Shown in pieces: positions 21,017-32,478 of a DNA stretch of 64,000 bases (its first letter is position 1; each line of letters starts with the position of its first letter). This DNA is from Lolium rigidum (taxonomy: Eukaryota; Streptophyta; Magnoliopsida; Poales; Poaceae). The notes beneath the pieces are model-generated. The model saw only the letters and a program-made list of their open reading frames with translations, did not search any database and was not told where the DNA came from. The stretch covers positions 327,033,090 through 327,097,089 of the forward strand of contig NC_061514.1 in the NCBI RefSeq assembly GCF_022539505.1, in the 5' to 3' direction. Position numbers and translations under genes: made by a program.

Positions 21017-23452
21017 ATGGTACCTCGCCTGCTCCAACTCTTTCTGCTCCTCCTGAGCATATCATCTGCTCAAGCGCAAGTGAACATCAGCCGGGGATCC
21101 TCTTTGACACCCCAGGGGCCAAACACCTCGTGGCTCTCACCCTCCGGCGACTTCGCGTTCGGTTTCCGGCAAGTAGAAGGTAACTCCAACTACCTCCTGG
21201 CCGTTTGGTTCAGCAATATCACTGAAAAGACCGTGGCTTGGTACGCCAAGAGCAGCTCGGACGGGCATGACGCACCTGTGCAGGTGCCATCCAGCTCTGT
21301 GCTGCAGCTCACTACTGAGGGGTTGCTCTCTCTTCGCGGCCCGTCTGGCGACGAGGTCTGGAGTGCCGGCGCCCCCAGCGCAGACTACGCCAGAATGCTC
21401 GACACAGGGGACTTCATGCTTGTCGATGCAGATGGCACAACAAAGTGGGAGACCTTCGACGTCCCGACTGATACCATCCTGCCCACGCAAGTACTCCCTG
21501 TGGGTGGTCTGGACAAGGTGCTCACAAGCCGTCTCCTCGACACGGACTACTCCAATGGACGGTTTCTCTTAGCTGTGCAAGCTGATGGTAATCTTGTGAT
21601 GTATCCAATTGCCGAGCATTCTACATTTCGGTACACTTCATACTGGGCAAGCGATACCGTTGGGAAGGGCTCACAGTTGGTGTTCAATGAAACCGGCAGG
21701 GTGTACTTTGCCTTGAAGAATGGGACACAGATCAATATCACCTCATCAGAGGTGGACTCTATGGCTGATTTCTTCCATCGTGCTACGCTTGAACCAGATG
21801 GTGTATTTCGGCAATATGTGTACCCAAAGAGCACAAAGGCCAAAGAAGGCATATGGAGATCGCAATGGAATATGGTAAGCTCATTTCCCCAGAACATCTG
21901 CCAGAGAGTATCGGGGAGCGTGGGCAGTGGTGCATGCGGCTTCAACAGCTACTGCACCTTTGACGGCACCAAGAATCAGACAAGCTGCCAGTGCCCAAAA
22001 AATTACAAATTCTTCGACAACGAGAGGACGTACAAAGGGTGCAAGCCTGACTTTGTACCACAAAGCTGTGACCTTGATGAGGCAGCAGCAGTATCGCAGT
22101 TTGAGATGACGCCGATCAATGGTGTTGATTGGCCTCAATCTGACTATGAGCAGTACAGCCCCATAGACGAGAATGAGTGCCGGAGGCTGTGTGTGGTTGA
22201 TTGCTTCTGCGCCACAGCCGTCTTTGATGAAAGAACCAAAACCTGCTGGAAGAAAAAGCTCCCTTTATCAAATGGGAATATGGCAGACAGTATCCAGAGG
22301 ACGGTTCTCATCAAGGTGCCTAAGAACAAAAATACAGAGTCCCAGCTCAGCTTAGGCTCTAGCAAATGGAAGGACAGGAAGTATTGGATTCTTGGGAGTT
22401 CCTTGTTTCTTGGGAGTTCTGTATTGGTCAACATTCTCCTTACCTCCATTCTTCTCTTTGGCACTTACTGTGGTCTCACGATCAACTCCAAGAAGAAACT
22501 CCAGTCATCACAATCATCAGGTAGTTCCTTGGTGCCCCCGAAGATTTTCACTTTGAATGAGCTGGAGAAGGCAACCACTGGTTTCCGTGAGGTGCTAGGC
22601 AGCGGTGCCTCCGGTACCGTGTACAAAGGGCAGCTGCAAGATGACCATGCAACCAGCATTGCCGTCAAGAAAATTGAAAAGCTCCAGCAAGAGAGCGAGA
22701 AGGAGTTCATGGTGGAAGTGCAAACCATCGGGCAGACGTTTCACAAGAATTTGGTCAGGCTGCTTGGGTTCTGCAATGAGGGAACTGATAGACTGTTGGT
22801 GTACGAATTCATGTCAAATGGCTCACTGAAAGAATTTCTCTTCAGTGATACTCAGCCGCATTGGAGCCTCCGTGTCCAAGTGGCACTCGGAGTAGCAAGA
22901 GGACTGCTCTACTTGCACGAGGAGTGTAGCGCACAGATTATCCATTGTGACATAAAGCCACAGAACATCCTTCTCGATGAAAACTTTATGGCGAAGATTG
23001 CAGACTTTGGCCTCGCAAAGCTTCTTCGAGCTAATCAGACACAAACAAATACCGGCATACGGGGCACACGAGGATACGTTGCCCCAGAGTGGTTCAAGAA
23101 CATAGGGATCACTTCCAAAGTCGATGTGTACAGCTTTGGGGTGATCCTGCTCGAGCTTGTTTGTTGCCGGAGGAATGTGGAGTTAGAGATCGCTGACGAA
23201 GAGCAAGCGATACTAACTTACTGGGCAAATGACTGTTATAGGTGTGGGAGGATGGACTTGCTGGTGGACGGCGATGAAGAGGCGAACTTCAACATACAAA
23301 AAGTCGAGCGCTTTGTGGCTGTAGCACTCTGGTGCCTCCAGGAGGAACCAACGATGCGGCCAACCATGCTTAAAGTGACACAAATGCTTGATGGGGCTGT
23401 CCAAATCCCCACGCCACCAGATCCCTCCTCCTTCATCAGTGCCCTTCAGTAG
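21017..23452 (+). CDS. G-type lectin S-receptor-like serine/threonine kinase, rice LECRK type
   Basis: A single intronless frame of 811 aa. The ATG at 21017 starts a signal peptide ([16 protein letters not shown]); the frame upstream lacks an ATG. Order: signal peptide (about 1-21), bulb-type mannose-binding lectin domain (about 22-150), a cysteine-rich EGF-like stretch (about 295-345), a PAN/apple-like domain (about 350-440), one transmembrane helix (about 457-480) and a cytoplasmic kinase (about 522-795). Kinase landmarks: glycine loop GSGASG from 528, lysine 551 in [12 protein letters not shown] at 643-650, DFG at 663-665, and VAPEW. HCD in place of HRD makes it a non-RD kinase, as in many immune receptors. 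Rice LECRK1-4 of this subfamily form a cluster linked to planthopper resistance. Here it should span the plasma membrane and sense an extracellular ligand; the ligand is unknown. Intact, no frameshift. Confidence 0.92.
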   Translation: MVPRLLQLFLLLLSISSAQAQVNISRGSSLTPQGPNTSWLSPSGDFAFGFRQVEGNSNYLLAVWFSNITEKTVAWYAKSSSDGHDAPVQVPSSSVLQLTTEGLLSLRGPSGDEVWSAGAPSADYARMLDTGDFMLVDADGTTKWETFDVPTDTILPTQVLPVGGLDKVLTSRLLDTDYSNGRFLLAVQADGNLVMYPIAEHSTFRYTSYWASDTVGKGSQLVFNETGRVYFALKNGTQINITSSEVDSMADFFHRATLEPDGVFRQYVYPKSTKAKEGIWRSQWNMVSSFPQNICQRVSGSVGSGACGFNSYCTFDGTKNQTSCQCPKNYKFFDNERTYKGCKPDFVPQSCDLDEAAAVSQFEMTPINGVDWPQSDYEQYSPIDENECRRLCVVDCFCATAVFDERTKTCWKKKLPLSNGNMADSIQRTVLIKVPKNKNTESQLSLGSSKWKDRKYWILGSSLFLGSSVLVNILLTSILLFGTYCGLTINSKKKLQSSQSSGSSLVPPKIFTLNELEKATTGFREVLGSGASGTVYKGQLQDDHATSIAVKKIEKLQQESEKEFMVEVQTIGQTFHKNLVRLLGFCNEGTDRLLVYEFMSNGSLKEFLFSDTQPHWSLRVQVALGVARGLLYLHEECSAQIIHCDIKPQNILLDENFMAKIADFGLAKLLRANQTQTNTGIRGTRGYVAPEWFKNIGITSKVDVYSFGVILLELVCCRRNVELEIADEEQAILTYWANDCYRCGRMDLLVDGDEEANFNIQKVERFVAVALWCLQEEPTMRPTMLKVTQMLDGAVQIPTPPDPSSFISALQ

Positions 23453-23469
23453 TGTCCTGCTTGCCAACA

Positions 23470-23475
23470 AATAAA
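23470..23475 (+). terminator. Polyadenylation signal of the receptor kinase gene
   Basis: AATAAA lies 18 bases after the stop codon, in caacaaataaactg. It is close to the stop; further AT-rich sequence with gatataatata follows, so the true cleavage site may be later. Confidence 0.4.
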
Positions 23476-23729
23476 CTGTAGTATGAAGCAAGATTATGTC
23501 ATATACTGATGATATAATATAGCTGTATATTGTACTTTGAAGAATAATGGTGACATTGTATTTCACGTGCTTTACGTCTAGCTGCAACAAATAGCATCGC
23601 TAGTGCATCTGTATTATTTGTTTGAATCAATTTTAGTCAAATTTTGTCTACTACAAGATGACCAGAAAAGAGGCAGAGGTGAACACATAGAGCTAATGAC
23701 TAATGCAAGTTTTCTATATATACAACCAT

Positions 23730-24208
23730 CAGTTAAAATAGTTGGTAATATGTAAGGGCTGAAAACAAGAAAAATATTCTTACCAACCTATGTAAGAGAG
23801 GAGGGGGGCAGCTGCTTCACCTCTGATTCCACCATAACTTGGTACACTGACACAACATGTGGCGCAAGATAATCGTATGGCAACAGAAACCTAACCGAGA
23901 TCTACCGAAAAAACTAATCTGAAGGCCTCGAAACTTAGAAAGAAAGCGGAAGACATTGGGGGCATGCGGTCCGTGAGAAGCACCAGGGGAGGATAGCACG
24001 GCAACGCACCTCCACCTGCCATCGGATGCCTGCATCGGCCGGAAGCGGAGCGGCCAAGAACGTGTGGTGCCTAGGAAAACATTTTATCAAAAAAAGGCAA
24101 CAAGTCTGGATATTATTCAGTCAAAGATTTTCTACTATAGCTCGCAAGGTTAAGTGTCGTTACTATGTAAGGGGTGAATCAAGAAAAATATTCTTGCCGG
24201 CACATTTG
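23730..24208. repeat. Diverged repeat segments downstream of the kinase gene
   Basis: A word of the form tatgtaaggggtgaatcaag plus aaaaatattctt occurs at about 23744-23778 and 24164-24196, and again at about 26015-26050. Matching cacctctgattccacc and cacctctgattctacc blocks occur at 23818 and 26300. The segments look like decayed copies of one ancestral piece, possibly the 3' flank of tandem receptor kinase genes. No coding signal. Confidence 0.5.
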
Positions 24209-24222
24209 ATTACCTTAAGAAC

Positions 24223-25571
24223 CAACAACAGTAGCAAGAACTTGATTTCTTGAAGTCGAAAAACCGGTTCGCTCCCCCACGTCGCCTCCTCCTGGCGACC
24301 GGGGGACGAAACCCTAGGCCGCCGCCGCCAGCTCCCCCCGCCTCGATCTCCCCTCCTCGTCGCCCCCGGAGGCGCTGCCGGTCGAAGGCCGCGACGCCCA
24401 GGAAGGGGCGGCGGGGATCTGGGCTCCCGGCTCCGCGCGCGACGATAGGAGGAGGAACGCCGCGCGGGATCTGCTGGTGCCGGAGCGGGCGCGACGTCGG
24501 CGCCCCTGCTGCGTCTTGCTCCTGCCGGAGCAGCCGCGGGTCAGGGCGTGGTCGACCAGCGCTCATCCCGGTGGGGGCTTGGGCACCGGAGGCGGCGGCC
24601 TCTGCGAGGTGAGGGCGGCGCGGTCCCTGGCGGCGGGGAGCGCGTGCTGATGCTGAGGACCGTCTCCTCGGTCGCGTGGGCGGCGTGGAGGCGGTGGAGG
24701 GTGCTCGGGCCGCGGTGGTTGCCCCGTCGACCTCGTGGCAGATCTGAAGACGGAGGCCGGATTCCATGTGGTACCCACCCCAAGGCCATGTCATCCGGCG
24801 TTCTCGTCGGTGTGGTTGGGGTGGCAGGGCGGGGGCTCGGCCGGGAGAAATCCTTGGCCGGCGGTGGCGGTCACAGCGTCGGCGACGTCCTGGACGCCGT
24901 CTTCCTCCTTGGAGGCGATGCTGAGGTATATCCCCCTCCCTCCTTCCTTTGGCACCCGGGTGAAAACCCAAATCTTTCGATTGGGCGGCGACGGCGCCCT
25001 GGCGTCGTGTTTCTCTTGAAGGCGCCGCCTTGGGTCGGCGGAAGGTGTCCGTGCTGCGTGGGTGTCCTGGTCTGCGGTTGCGGCGCTTGCCGTGTCTTCT
25101 CTGGTGATCTCCGTCCTGATGCTGAAGTCTTTTGGGTGGCCGGTGCGTTGGCCGGCGGCGATGCATGTGGTCCTTCGCGTGCGGTGGTCGTGTCTGGTTC
25201 TTGTCCTTGGTTTGTTGCCCCTGGTGCTCATTCGTGCTCTAGGGAGAGCTACTCCGCTTGCCGACGGTCCGGCGCCCTACGATCCAGGGCGAGAAGGTTG
25301 GGACCTTCTTCGGAAGTGGAGGCGGATGGCATTCGGGCTGCGATGCGACAGGACTTGACGGTGGCAGGATTCCCGGTTGCGAGCTTCATGGCGTTGTCCC
25401 TCCTCCGCTTTGGTTCTTCCTTGAGATGATGACCTTGATGACAAGTTGTTTGCTTTGTAATCTTTCGTTTGCTTGTTCATTGATGTTTGTAAGCTGTTTT
25501 TCAGCATCCTGTAACACTTGCCGGCAACGGCCTTATTAATTTAAGGCAGGGCTACGGCCTTCTCTTTAAAA
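24223..25571 (+). mobile_element. Non-LTR retroposon, 1.35 kb, with 14-bp target duplication
   Basis: A perfect 14-base direct repeat, attaccttaagaac, flanks the insert (24209-24222 and 25572-25585). The plus strand is strongly GC-rich for its first 1.1 kb, then ends in an AT-rich tail with ttaatttaaggcagggctac and finally ctctttaaaaa. A 3' A-rich end with long target duplications indicates LINE-type retroposition. Open frames of 293 aa (plus, 24548-25429) and 318 aa (minus) reflect base composition; neither shows reverse transcriptase or another known domain. It could be a non-autonomous LINE derivative or a retroposed non-coding transcript. The insertion split the repeat segment also seen at 26015. 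Confidence 0.8.
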
Positions 25572-25585
25572 ATTACCTTAAGAAC

Positions 25586-27440
25586 TGGGGGCATATGGTG
25601 TGAACTAGCCACTACAGGTGTACTAATATACTAAGCAATCTGCTGCTCGTCCGATCCTGTACCAAGGGTCCTGATTGAAGCGGAGATATGAGCCCTGTTA
25701 AATTTGCGAAAACGCCCCCGCGAGTTACCCTGCTCCTCAGCAAATCCTGCAACTTTTCGGAAAACCACCCATGATGTTGAACTCCCACGTCTTCCACCTG
25801 TGAGTTAATCTTGGTTCTAAAATTCTTATGGAGGTGAATTTACCAAAATATTAACCGATTCCATTGCTACAAGGAAAATTTGAAGAAGCTCAATCACAAT
25901 ACACTCTAGTAAAACATGACAGTAAATTAATTTTAGTACCATTCACAAAGGTAAGAAGTAAACTGTAGAAAACAAGTGCACTATCTAATTCTCCCCATCA
26001 TTAAAAGGGTTGCTAATATGCAAGGGGTTAATCAAGAAAAATATTCTTTCGAGCATATTGGACTACTGTCAGAGTTCAGAGTAAATTCAGAGTAACTTGG
26101 CAACGAAGATGCATTACCAAGGTAAAACAACCAAAAAGCTTACTTTCAGATTAGCTTTAAAGCAGCCAATTCAATGCTGATCATTCTATGTCATCACTAA
26201 ATTACATTAGAAACAAGAGGGCAAATTCCTCCACCCTAAATCGACCGGCTCTCCACATCCCCAGGGTGGTAAGAAGAAGAAAGACGCATAGCTGCTACAC
26301 CTCTGATTCTACCTTATACGTGTTAAATTGACACATGAGGAACACAATATTTGCCAAAGGGTACAAGATAATCCCATCGAACATTCTCCAGTTCGGACCC
26401 AGGAGTAAGATTTATGGAAAGGACCCGACTACATAGTGGTCAGCCACTTTTTAAGACCTAGGGTGGTCAGTTCGGACATGATCACATCTCTATTTATGAA
26501 AAAACATACAATTTCGTGTTTGTTTCCGGAAAAGGCAACCAACCAAACTAGCGACCCGCACCCCACCGCGGTCTTCTGGCCTGGAAAGAAGGCACGCGTG
26601 CTTTGCCCAAAGGGGCGCGCTTTGCAGAACCATCAATTAGGTGGGAATCCCGCGGTCCCACCTAACCTGAAACCCCAACACCGCAGGCACATGACTGAAA
26701 CTGATTACAACATGCTGATTTAAAATATAGAGTTACTTTGCTATAAAACAACTATCCCAAGCTTCATGAAGCCTGCAGATAAAGCGCATGAAGTCAGAGC
26801 TCAGACAATTCCCTAACATCAGACAAGGGCAAGGTTTAGGAACTTTAGCAATGAATTGAAAATGACATTGTCGTTAGAGAGAACAAGACTTGGGATCTTC
26901 TGCAATGAATTGAAAATTTGCACGATGCCACAGCTTGAACACAAAGACAGAAGAAGCTTATGCGAATACGCAATGCAGCATTAGCAGCTTCTCCGTGGCA
27001 TATGATAACATAACTTCTACAATAAAAACCTATGGAGGTTAATGGCCCTGTTTAGAGTGAAGCAATCTGAGATATATAAGAACTTTTTTATACTATTCCA
27101 TTTACTGCAACCAATACTCCAACTACTAAAACCTTCAAAATATCTGCAGCTACTGCTTATAGGATAATAATGGTTAAATATTTCTACGTACTAAGAGATG
27201 CATAACATCAAAAATCAACCGAGAGAGGGTGAAATTCAGATAGTAATAACAACGAAACAAAACTAGTTAATTGGCAACTGGCAACAATGAAAAAGAATTT
27301 ACTTCGCTGCAAAAAACTTTGATCTTGACGAGTAATAATGCTATAGTATGATGATAGCTCCACGCCTCAGATTGTGCTAAAATGAAAAGAAACGATGCCT
27401 GGATTAGTAAATAAAATACTACTTGCTGCATTGGAGAGTA
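25586..27440. other. AT-rich intergenic DNA, nothing assigned
   Basis: Apart from the repeat words near 26015-26050 and 26270-26390 shared with 23730-24200, I see no gene, RNA or transposon ends. Reading frames are short. Confidence 0.4.
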
Positions 27441-27970
27441 ACAAGACTAGACTGCGATGATAGTAACCTTGCAGAACAGCGGCATAGCTGTCAGCTCCTT
27501 CAGGCTGGGCTGGGAAACAGGAAACCGCCCTCCCGCCCCGCCGCAGCGCACGCCTCACGTTGCCATTTTTGTATGATGAGGAGGACATTGCCGCTCCACC
27601 ACACCAGATCCTCCTCCACCGCCTGTGTACCCCCCACCCCAGGCCAAATCCCGCATCATCTACCCCACCATCTCCATGGCCATCGCCTTTCACCTCGTGG
27701 GCACGGGCGTCCTGCGATTTCCCTCAACCGCACCACCACCACACCACCATGGATGCCGCCTCTTCGCCTCGGGAGCGTGGGGAGGAGGGGGGCATGTGAT
27801 TCCCCCCACAACCACCACTTTCATGCCCCCCTTCACCTCGAGAGCGTCGGCGCCGCTCGATTCGCCCTCCCTGTGCCATGGCCGCCCTTCGCCCCCGGAC
27901 CGCGGGCACCGTGAGATCCGCACAACACCCCTCCACCGACCTCAGGATCCCTCCACTGTGCTTGGGGACT
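27441..27970. other. GC-rich island, unassigned
   Basis: About 500 GC-rich bases stand between AT-rich flanks. The plus strand has overlapping open frames of 163 and 115 aa rich in proline and histidine, and the minus strand one of 108 aa. None resembles a known protein. Several ccaccacc-type runs make the open frames uninformative. It could be a captured gene fragment, the 5' end of a retroposon, or a decayed first exon. Confidence 0.3.
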
Positions 27971-28241
27971 GAGATCAGTGACTTTAAATCACCATACGAT
28001 TTTACATAAGTTGAGGCATTTAATCAAGATCCAACGCATATGGTTGATCTAAAAAAAAAACTTACAATTAAACCAAATTTTGAAATGAACTGGAACTTTC
28101 CCACAATACTCAACGGAAGATATATGTCTTATATAATGTAATTTTTTTAGTTTTTGTAAGCAACTTAAACTCTGACTTCAAATTTTGGATCAATCTTGTG
28201 TGTTGGATCTTGATCTCGCATGGTAACTTCTCTTAGGTAAT

Positions 28242-29551
28242 ATCGACTGGTTAAATGGAGTATAGTTTGTAGTCCCAAAGATCAAGGAGGGCTTGGAGTT
28301 CATGACCTGGAGGTCAAGAACTCAGCGCTACTGGGTAAATGGCTATTTAAGCTACTTACTGAGGATGGGATTTGGCAAACTATACTTCGGAGAAAGTACA
28401 TCGGCTCGAAGACATTATCTCAAATGGTTTGGAAACCCGGGGATTCACACTTACGGGCCGGTCTTATGGCGACAAAAAATGTCTTTTTCGACATGGGACT
28501 TTCTCCATTAAGAATGGTGCACGAATACGGTTACGGGAAGATGCTTGGCTCGACAATGCACCCCTATGTGAACAGTATCCCGCTTTGTATAGAATTGCGC
28601 GTCGCCAAGGTGATACCATTGCAACTGTAATGGCTACCTCACCCCCGAATGTGACGTTCGGACGGGTTTTACTAGGACAAAGGCTCGTGGCATGGAACAA
28701 CCTAATTCTCGCGGCTTGGAGATATTCAATTATCGCCGAGCCGGATGAATTTCGATGGAACCTCCACGTAGATGGTTCCTTTTCCGTAAAATCTTTCTAC
28801 AATGCGATGATGCTCTCCGATTTACCGATTGATAATAATAAGAAAATTTGGAAGATGAAGATACCATTAAAAATTAAAATTTTTGGATGGTATCTTCGTC
28901 GTGGGGTTATTCTCACCAAAGATAATCTTGTTAAGCGGAATTGGCACGGAAGTACACGATGTGTCTTTTGTCATCATGACGAAACCATCAATCATTTATT
29001 CTTCCGGTGCCGGTTTGCGAGATCTATATGGTCGATCATCCAAGTAGCGTCTACCTTGTATCCCCCGACTAGTGTTGCTAATGTCTTTGGCAATTGGCTG
29101 CATGGTATCAATTCAAGGATTAAAATGCTTCTTAGGATGGGGGCGCTGGCAGTTATCTGGGCGCTCTGGCTATGTAGAAATGACAAGATTTTTAATGACA
29201 AAAATTGCTCTTTGTTGCGGGTTATCTACGGATGTACAGGTATTCTCCGTTCGTGGTTACCTCTTCGGCGGGAGGAGAACCGAGACCTGTTTACGGAGGT
29301 CTGTACACGGTTGGAGGATACGGCGAGGGATACTTTTTCCCTACATGGGTGGCAGCATAGTCTACGGATAGAAGCTCCACCTAGCTCTTAGGCGTTATAC
29401 AATTCATCGTTCCGATATGTATTTCGCCTTTTTTTGTTTTATGTAACTTTGGTGACTTGAGACAAACAAACGGCTGTGTGCATCCTGGTTATGCAGAGGC
29501 TGGATGTAATTGCTTCTTGAAGTAATAAAGCATCCTTTATCGAAAAAAAAG
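28242..29551 (+). pseudogene. L1-type LINE, 5'-truncated second copy (ORF2 C-terminus and 3' UTR)
   Basis: The copy starts abruptly at atcgactggttaaatggagt, which matches position 2921 of the first LINE, so the reverse transcriptase is absent. The C-terminal part of ORF2 is nearly intact in one frame (to the stop at 29391) and holds the zf-RVT domain: WKMKIPLKIKIFGWYLRRG, then CVFCHHDETINHLFFRC with its Cys/His ligands. A frameshift near the gacaaaaaatgt run at 28473 separates it from its upstream part. An AATAAA at about 29524 and the tatcgaaaaaaaa tail end the element. Flanks share only aggtaa, so the target duplication is uncertain. It is less decayed than the copy at 1670-8903. Confidence 0.9.
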
Positions 29552-29904
29552 GTAAAATCACTAGATCTGAGTCTGTGCTCGGGTTCGAACTCGTGGGGGT
29601 GGGGTGGGAGTGGTGATGGGGCGAAGGGGAGGGAGCGATACGTGTTTGGCCCAAATCGACGAGTTAGCTGCCGAACGAGGGTCATAAGATTGAGATCGAG
29701 CGGTCACGGGGTCAGCCAGAAAATAGAAATTGGTTTATGGAAATTCTGATTCATATAAAAAACAAACTAATCATGAGGGTCGGAAGAAAGCGGTTAGCCA
29801 GAAAATAAAAAAATGGTTTATGAAAATTAATAAAAAGGAACTAATCACGAGGCTCAGGGAAATTAGAAGGAAAGTAGGTGGATTGGGGGCGTACCGACGA
29901 GAAG
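29552..29904. other. Intergenic DNA with a short tandem duplication
   Basis: Two imperfect units starting gtcagccagaaaatagaaat (29712) and gttagccagaaaataaaaaa (29794) each end near actaatcatgaggg or actaatcacgaggc. No gene is recognised between the LINE tail and the oxidoreductase fragment. Confidence 0.55.
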
Positions 29905-29990
29905 AAGCACCAGCGGGGCAGTATTGATCCAGCGTAGTGGTGTTGTAGAGCACGCCGCCGTGGTGCGGGAAGGGTGTGTCGTCAGCCATT
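29905..29990 (-). pseudogene. Small duplicate fragment of the berberine-bridge-like gene
   Basis: The minus strand encodes ADDTPFPHHGGVLYN and then TTTLDQY. This matches ADDTPFPHRAGVLYN in the larger fragment at 30418-31140, with the intervening residues removed and a jump to its NTTTPSWINT region. It is a broken, internally deleted copy of under 90 bases. It is too short and frame-broken to function. Confidence 0.65.
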
Positions 29991-30017
29991 GAATGTTAGC
30001 AATTGAATGTTAGCAGA

Positions 30018-30175
30018 CCCCGCGAGTAGTCGGCTAGGGATGTGTTAGTTTTTCCACCAACAGGGTTTGGCTAAACCTGTTTGGATCGTCATGGTAGCCG
30101 TCTCTGTACTTGTTTGAACTCCACTCTTCTATTAATATATCGAGCAGCTCACCTGCCGAATTCTCAAAAAAAAAA
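30018..30175 (+). mobile_element. 158-bp retroposon scrap with 12-bp target duplication
   Basis: A perfect direct repeat aatgttagcaga (30006-30017 and 30176-30187) brackets a 158-base insert ending in gaattctc followed by a run of A. A poly(A) end and target duplication mark it as a severely 5'-truncated non-LTR retroposon. It separates the two oxidoreductase gene fragments. Confidence 0.8.
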
Positions 30176-30417
30176 AATGTTAGCAGAGCTGGAAGATTAT
30201 TCTTAATCATAATCTTGTTGATACTTGTTACATTTTCAGCTCATTGCAGTTATTGATAAACGTGTATTATAATTGTATTGATAAATGTTACATTTTGAGC
30301 TTATTGTAAATTTTAGCAGTTATAAGAAACATGGGCAAATGCTATTTGATCACTGTTTATTTTAATATATAGCTAACTAATTGGCCAGTGTGACAACTTG
30401 TTGCTCATTTTTCGTGA

Positions 30418-31140
30418 TCAAGAGAGAAGCGGCGGCACGCTCTGCTCGTTGCGGAAGTAGTCACCGGCATCCACATTCCGCTTGATCATGGCGAGCCTCT
30501 GGAAGTTCCCCCCGAAATACCTCTCGCCCCACACCTTGCCGCTCTCGTATGTGCTGACGCCGCCGACCACCTGGTTGACGCCGAGGTCCAGGTCCCGGTA
30601 GTTGGCGTAGGCGGCCCTAGGGTTCTTGCTGACCAGCGGCTCCATGAAGTCGTATATGGTGTTGATCCAGCTGGGCGTAGTAGTGTTGTTGCCCCCTACC
30701 CATGACTCGAGGTACTGGATGTTGTAGAGCACGCCGGCGCGGTGCGGGAAGGGCGTGTCGTCGGCGGCGATGCTCCCCATCCTCCCGCCTTGCGGCTCGA
30801 GGACGAGCTGGCCCTCGGCGGCGCCGCTGGGCCAGGTGAAGATCTTCTCCCACGCGTCCTTGGTGAGGGCCTCCGTGACGTAGTCGGACTTGTTCTTGTA
30901 GAAACGGCCGAGGGTCATGGTGCGGTTGAGCAGGAGGGTTTCGAGGGGCGTGCTGTTGCTGGCGTCGCCGAAGTATATGTAGGCCACGTACTGCACCCAG
31001 CTCATCTCCCGGCAGTCGGCGCGCGTGAGGTTGAGCTCCGGGAGCTGGTCGCGAAGGGTGGCCACCACCGCGCTGCAGTTGCCGAGGTACAAGGACTGGA
31101 AGTTGGCCTTGGTCACGCCGAGGTCAGGCGCGCGTGGTTT
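30418..31140 (-). pseudogene. Berberine-bridge-enzyme-like FAD oxidoreductase, C-terminal half only
   Basis: From about 31125 to the stop at 30418 the minus strand encodes the C-terminal substrate and BBE domain: NFQSLYLGNCSAVVATL, LTRADCREMSWVQYVAYI, EKIFTWPSG, FPHRAGVLYNIQY, KNPRAAYANYRDLDLGVNQ and WGERYFGGNFQRLAMIK, then DYFRNEQS. Plant BBE-like enzymes are secreted FAD-linked oxidoreductases of about 530 residues whose N-terminal half carries the His and Cys that bind FAD. That half is missing; the frame upstream of LGVTKANFQ is unrelated sequence. With no FAD domain it cannot be an active enzyme, so I call it a 5'-truncated pseudogene. The remaining frame has no stop, so the loss is fairly recent, or an undetected upstream exon is missing from the assembly. 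Confidence 0.85.
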
Positions 31141-32478
31141 ATCTTTTGCGTCGTCCGCGGGCGGGGGTGTGGAGCGATCGGTGCGCGCGTCCTCATCAAA
31201 GCCTTCCCATCTCGGGACGGAACTTGGATGCACAGTTTGAATCGGTCAACACATCGACATGCATGACAGACGACTTGTCGAAATGCCAAACCCCCGCCGT
31301 TTCGGTTGCTCGCTCGTACATTCATTCCCTTGGCCAGTCCCAACCAAAGGACCACGTACATTAATTAAGCATTGCCTCAAAGCTATTTTTAAATTGCGCT
31401 TAATTCCCGGCCTGCAAATTCCCATCGGACCGCGAATAGCTAGTCTTTACCTTTTGAAAAAGGTTTCGGCAAGGTCAACGTTCGCTAGCTCGGTCGCCAG
31501 CCTGCCTTGGAATGGACTTCACTGAAGAAAAGCGCGCGCGTGGCGAATTAACCTGTTTTCTGCCTCTCGTAACTCGTAACGGAAACGATAGATCGCGGTG
31601 CAGTTTCATTTTCGTCCGCCATCAACTCAAATTAAAGGCCCTCCAAATCGAGATTCATCCATCCAATTCTCGATCTCGCTCTCCAATCAAACGTCTGCTG
31701 GAAATTTGCGTCTTTTAATTCTCTCTCTCTCTCTCTCTCACAACGCCTCGTTCTTTTTCCTTGTCACCTAAACCCAAAGCGTTCACCCTCAACGGAGCAG
31801 CAGCATACTAAATGAAATCGATGCCGTCGTTTATTAATTCTACGGTCGCCGCACCAATCGAATCGAATCGACACGGCCGGTCTATCTCCCTCTCCGCACT
31901 TACTCTTGCTTTAATTACGACCTTGCGTGGTTCAAACACCAAAATCCTGTGCCAGGGGATCGCATGCGGGATCTAAACTCCCCTCAATAAAACTTTTCTT
32001 TTCCTCTCCGTGCTACTTCTTACTGTATTTAATAACGCCTAAATGCAAAAGGCTACCCGAGAATTTGCACGACCTTTCCTTTCTACAAATCCACTGCTGC
32101 TCCTTTTCCTTGTCCTCGTCCATTCATAATCTCCAAACGTATGAATCGCATCGCACCAGAAATCACCCGTTGTTCACTTGTTCAACTGCCCGACGGAAAA
32201 CAAATAGAAAATATAGAGATTAGCACCGAATGCCTCTCAAGTGCAAACAAGCAATCAAAATATACACTAGGTTTCCCAGATTCAACTTATACATTATTAT
32301 CAATGTTGCATCGTCAGCAGAACCATGGTGAACCAGAATCTGACATACCAACTTCGCCACTAGATAGAAAGAAAAAGCATCAGTACGAACAACCAGTCCG
32401 TCCACAACAAGGCACCCAAATCCAAGTCATGCTTTCAAAACCCATGTATGTATCCAAGTAACATTCAGCTGCCTACGG
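31141..32478. other. Intergenic DNA with a (CT)n microsatellite
   Basis: No gene is recognised. A ctctctctctctctctctc run lies at about 31720-31739. The moderate-GC sequence around 31240-31700 may be the remains of the promoter or unrelated flank fused to the oxidoreductase fragment. Confidence 0.4.

Noticed and set aside
24210..25429. Frames of 318 aa (minus) and 293 aa (plus) in the retroposon
   Set aside because: Both strands are open across the same GC-rich DNA, amino acids are arginine/proline/glycine biased, and no domain is seen; not called as genes.
31720..31740. CT repeat as a CRISPR-like or regulatory array
   Set aside because: It is a plain dinucleotide microsatellite in a plant nuclear region; no spacers or repeat units.
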